The notes under the pieces are model-generated. The model saw nothing but the letters and a program-made list of their open reading frames with translations, was not told the DNA's origin and made no database searches. Of a DNA stretch of 64,000 nucleotides, positions 33,173-45,415 are shown in pieces (position 1 is the first letter of the stretch; each line of letters opens with the position of its first letter). The stretch comes from Cristatella mucedo (lineage: Eukaryota > Bryozoa > Phylactolaemata > Cristatellidae): positions 5,031,501 to 5,095,500 of the forward strand of contig WPIO01000020.1 in the NCBI GenBank assembly GCA_009760855.2. Direction: 5' to 3'. The position numbers were made by a program, and so were the translations under genes.

Positions 33173-36100
33173 ATAGGCTGCATATGCCCATGTACAAGCA
33201 TCGGTTGAGGATTTCATTTGCATCGTTGTTGAAGTGAAAAATGATGTGTGGCTGTAGTTGCAAGTTCATAAATCTCTCTGGCTGGGTCATAAGTAATAAG
33301 CAGTTCTTTGAATGTGATACAAGCGTTCAAGTATATGTTATTGATTAAGCCAAAGATGTAATTCAGTTGCCAATGGTTACCCAGTTTGCCTTGTCATAAG
33401 TTGCTTAGATGCCAACGTACAAGCATCGGGTGTGATACAGTTGCATATGCAATGCAATGAAATACATATTGTGCAATGGCGTTTTCATGTGCAAAGTACC
33501 CCCCCGTTATAAGCAGTTGCAAATATTTGGATTCTGGGTAGGTTTTAAATATTGGTCAACTATTAAGCAGCATTTATAATTCAGTTGTAGACCTTAGCAT
33601 CTTTTTTATACCATATTTCCTGTTTTGTATTCCTGATTTTAGGTAATCCACACAATATTGCATTGCAGTGCTTTGGTAATGCTAGTATACAAGCTTTAAA
33701 AAATCGACGTACTGCGATATAAATATCTCCCAATCGGTAGCATCATCAGTTCAGTGCAAACTTTAGATGTTAGGGACTACAGTTTATTCATCAACTAGGT
33801 CATGTATACTAGTATAAAATAGTTCTTGCAAGGCTTCAACGATGGCAAAATGAATAACTCTGAATATTAAATAAGTAATAAGCAATAAGTAATCATAAAA
33901 AGACGATTCCGTCATGCCATACAATGTCCAAATATATGCCTGGGCCATTTCTGTATGCGGAAATAGAATCGTGGCAGAAGCTCAGTGGTATCATATCCAG
34001 TATCAGCATGCATAAGCATCAGCATAACAAAGATAATTCCTTCGGATACAACAAATGCCATGAGAAGGGATGAGTACTTAGCTCTTTTCTGAATGAGCTC
34101 CAACCAAGTGATATCGTATCATCACTTGCGAGTGGCTGCAGGTTTTCTGGCATGTGTACAGAAACCAAGTCTACAAAATGTTGTTGGGTGGTTTGATTCC
34201 ACCCCGTTTGCTCTCAAATGCATCTAAGAACATCATTGAATAAAGTGATCCTACAATTTATAGATAGGGTTACTTCCACTTGCTAAAGTTTGTGGCCGTT
34301 TGCAATTGGCTAAGACGAAACTGAAGGCTAGGAATTCCTGAGCAAACTGTAAGTGAAACATGGCTGCAAGCATTCGGAATTTACGTTCTGCTTGCCTGCT
34401 AGTTGCTCATACTAATTTTGTGGGTCTCGATAAATTGGGACCTGAGTTGTAACTAAATGATTGCTTAAATTAGCTGTGGAGCTTGCTGCTAGAATTCTAG
34501 ACGTGTTACAAATGCCAAATTAAGGGGTTATTTACACGGGTTAGTTTGTCCTAGCCTTTCCAATTTTTATTTCAGCGCCAGAGTTTTGTGTTAGGTGTGA
34601 ACTAGTGTTTCAAAAAGTATCGGTTTTAAGACTGCTTCTTTTTTTTGGTCTCTATCTATTCAGGCTTTGATTGGAGTTAAGTTACGGATTTGCTTCCTCG
34701 TCATAAGTTATTTTGCAGATTAATTCAACAATTTTGCCAAGTTATTTCGTCTTGTTCTATGCAGACATCTAGAAACTATTCCGTGAGTTCAGATTATATT
34801 ACATTAGTAGTTGGACTGTTACATAACATTGACTAGTGCTCAGAGTGATTTCACCATGCACCATGCAATCAGTGTGGGAGAGACTGCCGATGCCAGCTTA
34901 CCTGAATGCCTTGTAGAAGCAATAAGGTCATACAAGGTAGCAATATTTAATCCACAGTAGCTATTGCATCTGCTTGTTTAAAGCAATAAAACATTATATT
35001 CCAGGTGGAAAATAATTCACTGGCCTTGCCGTTACATGAGAGCATTTGTTTTCAGCCGAATGTTAAGTACCTACAAACAGGGCAGCAGAGGGTCCTATGC
35101 GATGCTAAGTTTATTGTAGCTGCTGAGAATTTTATGATATTTTACTAATTTTTCTCGGAAGTTATAGTCATAAGAACTGAAGGGCTGATACAGTGGCACT
35201 AGTCCCATCTTCTTGAATGCTACTCAGAAGTCATAAGATTGAAATGCTGGTTTATATGCGTCATTGCTGAAATTTTAAACTATTGCTAGCTCACGCAGTC
35301 AGATGGCTTGTGGCTTATGCTTTAGGAAATTGCTCGGGCATACAGTTGAACATGAGACCTAGAAAAAAAGAGAGGTAAAGAGAGAACGATGAAGAGACAG
35401 CAAAAAAAAAACTGCAACAAAACTTTGGATTATATATTCGTTTTGAGCAGTTAACAAGTTGATCCTCCATTGGGCTTTCATGGATAAAGCTGAAATAGAC
35501 AAACAATTCAGATTTAGGTATACGTTTGATATGTTATTCAGACCTAGGTATAATTTTAATATGATGGAAAAATTTTGATTGCTAACAAAGCAGCTATACC
35601 CATTGGAATGGGCAGTTAAAGACTTTGTTAGCCGAGCCGAGGCTTTCCAAAAAGCCTTAGCACTGCAGCTCAGTGCAGCAAAATGAGAAATGCACTTTAA
35701 CGGTAAGCTTATTTTAGGATCATATTTAGTAAACAGCAGTTGACATGTTTCATGCAGCTTTTTATGAAATGTCGACTTATACCCACACTTTGTGTGAATA
35801 AGTTATAAACACGTGCTTGAGCGTAGCAAAGGAGCTGCCAGTTTCTGGGAATTATACTTGTCACATCGTTATAGGTGATGTAATGATTATGCGACTGTGG
35901 GCCATACGTTACTCATGTGCTTTCAGCAAATGTCGACTTAATTGCCAGACAAGCCGGAGCTATCAACTTGACCTGCAATTATAGGTTATTCGGTGGCGAA
36001 AAATCAGACATGCAGGTATTTAAGGAGTTACTTGTCAAGGTTAATGCTTACTTGCCCCTTCTAAATATAGAGCAATATGTTGCATGAAACCATTGGATAA

Positions 36101-37778
36101 GCTGATCCATCAGAATTTTAAGTTCCATTTGTAAGGGAGCATGTTGACTGGCTGCCAACTAATAATTCTCGACACGTTGCATTGGCAGTGGGGGTGGTCA
36201 TTGGTTCCCGGAGAGCTCGATTAATAGTTTCCTGAGGCATATAAAATGGCTTCGGAGACATTCTCGAGTGCAGCAAAAGCAAAGTGCCAAAATGGAGATT
36301 CATTTCTGTGAGGGCTCTACATGAAATGCTTTGTTATCCTAAGTAATGACCTCGTGTGGCATATACGGGTGGGCATGGCTACCGAACCTGTCCAGTGTGA
36401 GTACATTCGTGGCCTACAATAAGATCTGCGAAAGAAAGCTTTTGGTCTCAGTCTTCTTCTAGGGCGCTCATCGCTCACTCACTTATTACGGATAGCTATT
36501 GCAGGTTGCAATTTGTATGGCTGTAGCTGAATGCAAAGGCTGCAGCTTGGCCTTATGATTACCACCTTGATTTATTACTAAACTTGATTGCCAGCTATAC
36601 CTTTCAGTGAGCTATCCAATAGCCCTGCAAGAAATCTTGCAGCTTGCAGTTTGACAATCTTTCGATTGATGTATTCCTACTTGTTAAAGTTACCGACTGC
36701 TGGCCAGTGGGTGAAGCTTAAATGTAGAGTTGAGAATTTCAATGCAAGTTCTTCTATTGAACAGAGATTACCTGCATTCTTAATAAACCGCCACCTTGCT
36801 TGTCTGATTGGTTGGATTGGTATAGAGCTGCTCAAATTCAGGGCTTTGAAAATTGGAAAATGGTTATCCCTCGTGTCTGGGATTAGCAAAGTCACATTTG
36901 CTAGGTGCCAGGCAACGGCCACATTGCAATTTAAATATCGCTTCGATGTGCTACCTTATTACGGTTTATCCATACTCTGAGTACTGGAGATTAGATAACC
37001 TGCTATGTATGTTAGCAGCAGAAGGCTTGTGGGTCAGTGCCGCTTGCCGGTTCGGACACACACATGTGGTACTTGTATGGGCCTCCGATTGTTGGAAGTG
37101 ACACTACTGAAGGGCTGCCAATGCAAGCCGTTGGTTGGCACTGTGAAGGCCGAAGCACCCTGTCGTCCGACTGTTGACCTAAGGCATTGCAGAAGCGCTG
37201 CTCGGGCAGTAGATTGCATGAATTGGGCTGATTCACCCTTTCACTGATCTGCTGAAGTGAGTTAAGTGGGAGGTGCTTCCTGTGCTGCTTAAGTTTATGT
37301 AAGCTTGCATGACTATTGCTCATGACGTCGACAAAGTGGGCGAAGAAAAACTGCTTGTGGGCCTCAGATATTTCGGGTATTATTCGTCTCTATATGAATA
37401 ATCAGTTCGATTGGTAGCTAGCTGTTGAAACTCTGGGCTCTGACAAACCCAAAAGGGAGTAATTATCCACTCGGAGTTTCAAAATAGTGTTCCGGCTTAT
37501 ATCTTAGGGTCAGTGGTTCTGGTTGGGATTCACCTGGTGTTCCCAATCACATTTTTCTTTTTTATACTTTTTCGGGGCCTGGTTCTTGGTTGGCATGGCT
37601 TTAAGCATTATCCACACTAGAGTTACAAATCGGTCTTTAGAAATCAATGTTATGAACACGTTTAATAATGATCGTACATGTTTTCCTAATAGTTTTGTTT
37701 CTTTACTAGCCACGTATATTACTTGTTTTCAATTTCCCCTAAGCTCTCACAAAAAGTTAACTCTAAAGTAACCAAAAT
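33173..37778. other. No gene seen; possible decayed repeats
   Basis: The phrase TACAAGCATCGG recurs near 33,190 and 33,417, with a variant near 32,927, suggesting a decayed repeat of about 0.23 kb. Around 36,020-36,075 a short stretch resembles part of the 0.87-kb satellite unit. A 130-codon frame at 36,588-36,980 was not recognised. No splice-bounded exon or known domain was found. Confidence 0.4.
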
Positions 37779-38170
37779 TACCTCGTACAAACCTTAAATC
37801 CTTTGGAGACCGTGCATTTAGCTCGTATGCTCCCACAGCCTGGAACTCCCTCCCGACCTGCATCAGAACATCCCCTGACCTGACCACATTTAAAAGAAAC
37901 TTAAAAACATACCTATTTAGGACAGCATTTAGTGGGTCTTGTGATTCGTCCTCGATGTGCTTATGCGTGCTGACACTGTTCATGCTGCCACTAACCACAT
38001 TTGCATGCTGACCCAGTGCATGTAACCCCTAACCATGTTATTCATTTTGTTTGTTTTTCAAGCATGATTTTACTTACTATTCTATTGCGAATCACTTTGC
38101 AGCAAATGTAAAGCGCCTAGAAAGAGATTAAGTTCTCTGAGGGCGCTTTATCAAGTGCAATATTATATAT
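37779..38170 (+). mobile_element. LINE-A 3' end, plus strand
   Basis: The plus strand reads NLKSFGDRAFSSYAPTAWNSLP, then SPDLTTFKRNLKTYLFRTAFSG, then the 3' untranslated region with AAAGAGATTAAGTTCTCTGAG and an ATATTATAT tail. It is one of the better preserved copies. It stands directly in front of the satellite array. Confidence 0.87.
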
Positions 38171-38785
38171 TAGTGGGCAGAGGAATGCAGATATGTACTA
38201 GTCAGGGAGTGGCTTCCTTATCTAATTGTCACATATAAAGACCAGCTGCTTTAGCTTCAGAAAATTAAGTACTACAGTAAGTAACGTATGAACTATAAAC
38301 GAATTCTGTTCAACTACTAGTCAGTCGATATTAGTTCTTGGGCAACAAATGTCAGTTGCCTTGTCAGAGATAATGCTTTCTGAGACTGTGTTGCACTGGC
38401 TTAATACGGCTTTTACTTACATTAAGATTAATATAATCGTTTTCTGGATTGTTAGCTCTTCGATCAGGAAAGGGGCACATGAACTATCCAATATTTGGCT
38501 TGTAAATTGAACTGAATGGGTACTCCTATAGCTGTGGTATAGATGCTTCACCAAATTATACTTAAAATCTACACGGGGTTTATCTAAATGCTGCCCAGGT
38601 CACTCGATCAACGTCGATTGCAGGTAGTGCTGCTTCTGCAAGTTCAGCTTGCTAAAGGCCAATTAGGCTGAGTAGTGTTGGCCTCTCGATTGCAGATTTC
38701 GGTTGTGGTGCTCACACTCAGCAACGGCTTTCATAGGCTGCTGGGTGTATGCTGGTGTGAGTGGGCTTGCCCAACCGTAATGGAA

Positions 38786-39700
38786 TGCAATGTATCTCTT
38801 TCTGTCACTCCACAACGTCATAAAGACGATGTGGGTGTCATGCAGGAGAGTTTTGTATAGCCCACTCACAGCCTAAGCGGCTTTTGGTACGCATTCGGTA
38901 GCCAACAGACTTCGTTTCACGCAACGAAGAGAAAGTGGGAAGCATAGCAGAGTCAGGAGAGCAGTTGAGGTAGTGAGTAGCATAGGAGTAGCAGCTCAGG
39001 ACCGCTGAAAAGGATGTGCCATAGTCGGCAGTAGGAGAGTAGTTATCGTTGCGTAAGAATTGTGGAAGCGAGTTCCACAGTCTACAACCTACAGAGCTAA
39101 AGCTTCTGTCGTCAACTGTAATTAAGTGGAGGAATGGGACAGCTAACTTATTGTCCACACAGGACCTGAGGGCTCGAACATGCTGAAACTTATGCAGCAG
39201 CTCTGCTAGGTACGAAGGAGCCAAGCCGTGGCGGGCCTTGTGGGTCAGCATAAGAACTTTGCTCTGTATCCTTTGCTCAACCGGCAACCATCTAGCTCCT
39301 TCAGCAAAGGAGACACGTGCTCAAACCGCTGGGACTTGAAGACCAGCCTTGCAGCCATATTCATTTTCCGCTGCAGTGGCATAATAGCTTTCTTTGAAAG
39401 CCCAGCCAAAAGGGAATTACAATAATCAAGCCGAGACAGAACTAGAGAGCTAGTTAAATTTTTTACAAGCCACTGTGGTAGACAGCTCCTAATCTTGGAC
39501 AGGGATCGGATGTGGTGGTTAGCTGTAGAGGCAGTCTTCTGAATGAAGCTGTTGAAATTTAGGCAGCTGTCAAACACGACACCTAAATTTCGAGCTTGTG
39601 GTGATGGCCACACAATAGCATCACCTATTAGAACAGCAAAGCCTTTTAATCCAGCTTCACGCTTAGGGTGTCCTATGAGCAGCAGTTCGGTGAGGACATG
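38786..39700 (-). mobile_element. LINE-B, 0.9-kb copy inserted in the array
   Basis: The minus strand carries the last third of an L2/CR1-type reverse transcriptase. It reads ARNLGVVFDSCLNFNSFIQK, then RLDYCNSLLAGLSKKAIMPL and MNMAARLVFKSQRFEHV. After a frameshift near 39,250-39,290 it continues with KVLMLTHKARHGLAPSYL, RSFSSVGCRLWNSLPQFL, and the 3' untranslated region ending at a degenerate tail. It is 5'-truncated in the palm or thumb part of RT. It separates the two halves of the first array unit. Confidence 0.88.
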
Positions 39701-40842
39701 CTAAATTTCCCTCCTGATGATGTGAATTAGCATCGCCACGATCTTACAAAGTGAAGACAATCAATTTTGTGTGATAATAAAATCAGATGCTTTAAGTTAC
39801 TGCACCTTAGTTGGAAGGCAAGCCCTGAGCTGTAAGCATTACTGACATGTTTTGGTATTGAAGTTTTCCCTGCAGAATTACTCTTGCAGGTACTTAAAGT
39901 TTTACTTATCAAGGTCTATGCTAGCCTGCCCTTTCGCCAAGTAGGAAATAAGTCAGTTATGAACCCCAATCGTTCTCTAATTAACTACTAGCCAGTCGAT
40001 CTGAATTTGTGCACAGCGAATGTCAATTGCCGTGACAGAAATAAGGCTTTCTGAGGGTGCTATTACACGTGTTTAAAATATTCCATTATTTGCGTTATCG
40101 TTATTGTAATCATTGCCTGAATTAGAAGCTCTTCGAGAAGGGAAGTGGCATATTAACCAACTAATATTTTTTCGGAAGCTTGGCTTGTAAAGGTTAACTG
40201 GCAGGGTACTCCGTATGATGGTGGATGAGATGCTTAACCACAATCTACCTAAAATCCATGTATGCATTTTCTACAAGCTGCCAAGGTCAATCGATGGACG
40301 ACCAGATGCTGGAAACGCTGCTGCTGCAAGTTCAGCTTGCCAAAGATCGATTAAGCTGAGTAGGCTCTGAGCTTCTTAATTACCAATTTTGGCATCAAGA
40401 TTGCAGATCTTAGAATCTTGGTTGCAGACTTTGGCGTCTCAGCCAAATGGTCGGCCATTGCTAGGCAGGTCTTGTCACAGCACCTAGCTCAGCTGTGAGT
40501 CTGAAAGCTCTGGTGATCATACACAGTACCGGCTTTCGCAGTCTGCTGTGAGCCTGCTGCTGTGAATATGCATGCCCAACCGTATTGAGTTTCTAAATTT
40601 TCCTTGTGCTGACTTGAAATGGCTTAGTCACATTCTTCTAAATAAAGTTATGTTAATGACTCTGGTCTATCAATATAATCAGACACTTTATGTAACGCTA
40701 CCTTAGTTGCAAGGCAAGCTCCATGTTTTCAATTTTGCTGACCTTTGTTAGAGAGTATGTCCTGTGGAATTACTCTTCCAGATATTTATTGTGTCACTAA
40801 ACAAGGTCCATGATCAGCTGTGCCGTCAACAAGTAGGAAGAT

Positions 40843-41172
40843 GTAATATAACATATCTCCTTCTGTAACTCCAAAAAGTTATAGAGACTATGTGGGTGTT
40901 ACGCAGGAGAGTTTGGTATAGCACACTCATAGCCTAAGAGACTTTTGGTATGCACTCGATAGCCAACATGCTTTTTCTCACGAAAGCAAGAGAAAGTGGG
41001 AAGCATAGCAGAGTCAGGAAAGCAGTTGAGGTAGTGAGTAGCATGGAAGTAGCAGGTCAGGATCGCTGAAAAGGATGAGCCATAGTCGGCAGCAGGAGAG
41101 TAGTAATCGTTGCCTAAGAATTGTTTAAGCGAGTTCCTCAGTCTAGGACCTGACCTGCAGAGCTAAAGCTTC
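40843..41172 (-). mobile_element. LINE-B 3' end inserted in the array
   Basis: Begins TGTAATATAACATATCTCC at the tail and runs through the 3' untranslated region to the GAGTTCCTCAGTCTAGGACC part of the RT frame. It lies between array units 2 and 3 and ends where the unit phrase TATGAACCC resumes. Confidence 0.82.
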
Positions 41173-42716
41173 GTGTATGAACCCATATCGTTTTCCAATC
41201 AACTGCTAGAAATTTGATCTTATTTTGTTTAGCTGCCAACGTCGATTGCCTTGATAGAGATAAGGCTTTCCGAGGGCGCTCTAACAGTCACTTTAACAAT
41301 ACTGTTATTTAGGTTATCGTTATTGAAGTCCTTGTCGGAATTGCAAACGCTTTGATATGGGAACCGCTCTCTTTACCTGTCAAATGTTTTTTCGGAAGCT
41401 TAGCAAATTTGAATTGGCAGGGCACTGCCCATAGTGATGGCTTAGTTAGGTGCTTTACCAAAGGCTACCTAAAATCTACATAAGCGTTTTCTGAGAGCTG
41501 CCAAGGTCCAAGCGCTAAACGCCGGGTGGTGGCTGTGCTGCTGCAAGTTCTGTTTGCCAGCGGTCGATTAAGCTGAGTAAGCTTGCAGCATCTTGATTAC
41601 CTATTTCGGTATTTAGATTGCAGATTTTAGCATCTCTTTTGCAGATTTTGGCGTCCGGGCCGAGTTGTCGGTCCTTGCTAGGCAGGTCTACTCGCAGCAC
41701 CTGGCTCAGCTGAGTGTGCCATTGCTCTGGTGCTCACACAGAGCACCGGCTGCTGTGAGTGTGCTGGCGTGAATATGCAAGCTCTACCGTGTGGAATTGC
41801 TATATGTTCCTCTTGCTGACTTGAGGTGGCTTAGCCATGTTCTTACTGACAAGATATGATGGTGACTTTGGTTTATCAAGATTATCAGACTCTTTAAGTA
41901 ACTACACCTTAGTTGTGAGGCATGCCCCATGTTGTAATTTATCAGACATTTATCAGACGGACAGTCCTGTGGAATTACTCCTCCAGGTACTGAATGTCTC
42001 GCTAAACGAGGTCCATGCTTGGCTGCCTCTTCAGCAAGTAGGAAATAGTCGTGGATGAACCCCTATTGTTTTCCGATCAATTACTAGCTAGAGCATCATT
42101 TTTCTTGTTAGGCAAATCTATTGCCTTTACAGAGATAAAGCTCTCTTAGGGTGCGCTTACACTTGTTTCAATAACACTATTGTTCACATTAACATTATTA
42201 CACTCGTCAGAATTATCAGCTCTTCAATAAGGGAAGTGGCACATTTTATCGGAAGCACGAATTGTAAAGTTTAACTGGCAGATCATTCCCCATTGTGGTG
42301 GCAGAGATGCTTGACCAAAGTCTATCTGAAATCTAGGTATGCATTTTCTACAAGCTGCCAAGGGCGATCGCTGGATGTGGTGCAGCTGCAAGTTCTGCTT
42401 GCCAATGAACGATTAAGCTGAATTGGCTTGAATTATCTAGATTACAGATCTCTGCATCTAGATTGCAGATTTTAGTATCTCGGTTTCAGAGTTTGGCATC
42501 TCGGAAAGAGTTGTTGGCCTCTGCTAGGCAGGTCTTGCAGCACCTAGCTGAGCTACGAGCACTACAGCTCTGCCACTCACACTCCGTACCGGCTTTTGCA
42601 GGCTGCTGTGGGCAGCTAACGTGAGTGTGCATGTCAAACCGTGTGGACATGCTAAATGTTCCTCTTGCTGACTTGAATTAGCTTACTCACATTCTTACCA
42701 ACAAAGTTATGATGGT

Positions 42717-42900
42717 CAGCCGTAATGGCTCACAAGGTAAGGTTGGTACCTTTTCACGACCTCGGCCCCGAGTTCGTGGGTTCGAATCCTGCGGTGGGCG
42801 ATCCTTTATCGCCACTGCAAGCAGTGGTGATAGCCACGAAAGGCTCTTCTTTCGCTATACCAAAAGAAGCTGTTAAATCAGCTAGCTAAAAATAAATTGT
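42717..42900 (+). mobile_element. SINE-T copy 3 inserted in the array
   Basis: The best preserved copy. The head is GGCTCACAAGGTAAGG, the B box GGTTCGAATCC sits at 42,779-42,789, and the body includes TTTATCGCCACTGCAAGCAGTGG and GCTGTTAAATCAGCTAGCTAA. It interrupts array unit 4 between GTTATGATGG and the TTCTATTAATATAATCAGAC block. Confidence 0.85.
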
Positions 42901-45415
42901 TCTATTAATATAATCAGACACAGCAAGTAACGGCAATTAAGGTGCACATCAAGCCCGATGCTGTCTATTTGGCCTAAATTTATTGGTAAGTTTGTCAGGT
43001 GGAATTTCTCTGCCTGGTACTGAAGGTGTCACTAAACTAGGTTCATTCTTGACTTCCCCTTCAACAAGTAGAAAACAAGTCAGGTATGAAACCCTACGGT
43101 TTTTCGATAAACTACTAACCAGTCAATCTGAATTCTTGTAGACCAAATTTCAATTGCCTTGACTGAAATAAGAATTCCTGAGGGTGCTATGGCACTCTTT
43201 TCAATAATATTATTGTTTAAGTTATCGTTATTATAATCATTATCAGAGTTATAAGCTCTTCGATAAGGGATGTGGCATATTAACTACCTAATATTTTTTC
43301 GGAAGCTTGTCTTGTAAAGGTGAACTGGCAATGCACTCCCCATACTAATGGCATAGATGCTTGACCAAAGGCTACCTAAAATATGTGTATGCACTTTCTA
43401 CAAGCTGTCAAGGTCAATCGCCTGATGATGTGGTGCTGGCAATGCTGCATCTGCAAGTTCTGCTTGGTAAGGGTCGATTATGCAGAGTGGACTTGGAACA
43501 TTTTTTGAAAACTGATTTTGGCATCTCGATTGCAGATTTTAGCACCTCGATTGCTAATTTTAGCTCCTTGGCAAAGCTCTTGGTATGTGCTAAGCAGGTA
43601 TAGTTCTCCACCTAGATCAGCCGAGAGTGTTAAAGCTCTGGTGCTCACACTCAGCACCGGCTTTCTGCAGGCTGCTCTTAGCCTGCTGTGGTGACTTGCT
43701 ATATGTTCCACTTGGTGACTTGAAATGGCTTAGTCACATTCTTACTGACAACGTTATGATAATGACTTTGGTTTATGAATATAATCAGACATTTTAAGTA
43801 AATGCACCTTAGTTGCAAGGCAGTCCCTACTCTGTCAATTTGGCCGACATTTATTTGAGAGTTAGTCCTGTGGAATTACTGTCTCGGGTATTTGATGTGT
43901 CACTAAACAAGGTCCATGCTTAGCTGCACCTTCAATAATTAGAAAAATAGTCATTTGTGAACCTCCATCGTTTACTGATCTTCTACTAGCAACTCAATTT
44001 TTTTGTTTCGCTGCGAATGTCTAACGCTTTGAAAGAGATAAGATTCTCTGACGGTGCAGACAGATAAGACTCTCTGACGGTTAAAGTTGCTTAAATAATT
44101 CTGTCATATAAGTTACCTTTCTTGTAATTCTTGTCAGAATTATAAGTGCTTCGATTTTGGGAATAGGGTCTTTTGGCACGCAATATTTTTTTGAAAGCTT
44201 GGCTTCTATAGTTGAACTGGCAGGGCACTCCCAATTGTTGCGGCATAGATGCTTGGCTAAAGGCTAACTAAAGTCTACATATGCATTTTCTACGGGCTGC
44301 CAATGTCAATTACTGGACGTGGTGATGGTGGCAGTACTGCTGCTGTAATTTCTGCTTGCAAAGGGTAGATCAAGCTGAGGCTTGCAATAACTTGTTTACC
44401 GATTTCGGCATCTAGATTGCAGATTTTAGCATCTTGGTGGCAGATTTTGGCGTCTTGGCCGAGTTTTCGGTCCTTGCTAGACAGGTCTAGTGGCACCACC
44501 TAGTTCAGCTGCCCGTGTCAAATCTTTGTTGCTCATACTGAGCAACCAATTTCGCAGGCTGTTGTGAGCAAGCTGGCATGAATATGCATGCCATACCGTG
44601 CGGACGTGCTAAACGTTCCTCTTGCTGAATTGATGTATCTTAATAACGTTTTTACTGACAAAGTTACGATAATGATTTTGGCTTACAAATATAATCAGAA
44701 AGCTTAAGTAGTTGCACCTTACTTGCAATGCAAGGCCATGCTATCAACATCGCGGACATGTATTGCAGATTTTGTTCTACTGAAGCACTCTTCCAGGTGC
44801 TTAAAGTGTCAACGATTAAGGTTTATGTTAGGCTACTCCTTAAAAAGTAGGAAATAGTCAATGATGAACCCCTATTGTTTTCGGATCAAGTACTAGTTAT
44901 TCAATCTTTATTCTGTGTGCAGCAGAAGTTTATTGCGTTCAGAGAGATGCAGATTTCCGAGGGTGCTCTTAAACTTGTTTCAATAATACTCTTGCTTAAA
45001 TCAAAATTTTTATAACCGTTGTCAGAATTATCAGCTCTTCGATAAGGGAGTGGCATATTAACTACCTAGCATTTTTGTGGAAGCATGACTTGTAAAGCTC
45101 TACTGGCAGGGCACTCCCCATAGTGGTGGCAGAGATGCTTGACCAAAGTCTACCTAAAATCTAGGTATGCGTTTTCTACATGCTGCTAAGGTCAATCGCT
45201 GTACGTGGCGATACTGGCAATGCTGCTGCTACAAGTTCTGCATGCCAAGGGTCGATTATGCTGAGTAGGCTTTCAGCATATTGATTACAGATTTTGGCAA
45301 TCTAGATTAAAGATCTTAGCATCTCATTTGCAGAGTTTGGCATCTCGGCCGAGTTGTCAGCCTTTGCTAAGCAGCTCTAGTTGCAGCCCCTATCTCAGGT
45401 GAGAGTTTTAAAGCT

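Larger units (their letters stand above)
40275..45365 (-). pseudogene. Repeated minus-strand coding-like segment with DAKICN heptads (units 2-7)
   Basis: Six array units carry on the minus strand a segment of about 55-60 codons at 40,275-40,450, 41,515-41,700, 42,355-42,520, 43,404-43,711, 44,290-44,499 and 45,185-45,365. Its core is three or four heptads of the form D-A-K-I-C-N-x, followed by a SLLSLIDPWQAELAAA-like tail and a PAIDLGS-like end. The 41,515 and 44,290 copies are open throughout. The others have one or two stops. Unit 1 near 38,590 keeps one heptad and the tail. The heptads would suit a coiled coil. It may be an exon copied along with the array. No family was recognised and no full gene can be built. 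Confidence 0.5.
38200..45415 (+). repeat. Array of seven diverged ~0.87-kb tandem units
   Basis: Units begin near 38,281, 39,947, 41,174, 42,047, 43,075, 43,949 and 44,854, judged from the shared phrase ATGAACCC followed by a CTACTAG stretch. Each runs through a TTGCCTTGACAGAGATAAG block, a CAGCTCTTCGATAAGGGA block, GGCAGGGCACTCCCCAT, GCTTGACCAAAGGCTACC, a GCTGCCAAGGTCAATCG block and a stretch of 21-base internal repeats. It ends in CTTGCTGACTTGAAATGGCTTAG, then TGGAATTACTCCTCCAGG. Removing inserted elements leaves about 0.75-0.9 kb per unit. The last unit is cut off at about 45,415. Confidence 0.85.

Noticed and set aside
36588-36980. Plus-strand frame of 130 codons
   Set aside because: No recognised domain, no conserved copy, and a competing minus-strand frame over the same place.
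42717-42800. SINE-T head as a functional tRNA gene
   Set aside because: A and B boxes are present but the acceptor and anticodon stems do not pair, and the same sequence recurs with a shared non-tRNA body.
40400-45330. Short regularly repeated 21-base motifs, considered as CRISPR-like
   Set aside because: The repeats are directly adjacent, imperfect and lack unique spacers. They are internal repeats of a larger eukaryotic tandem unit.
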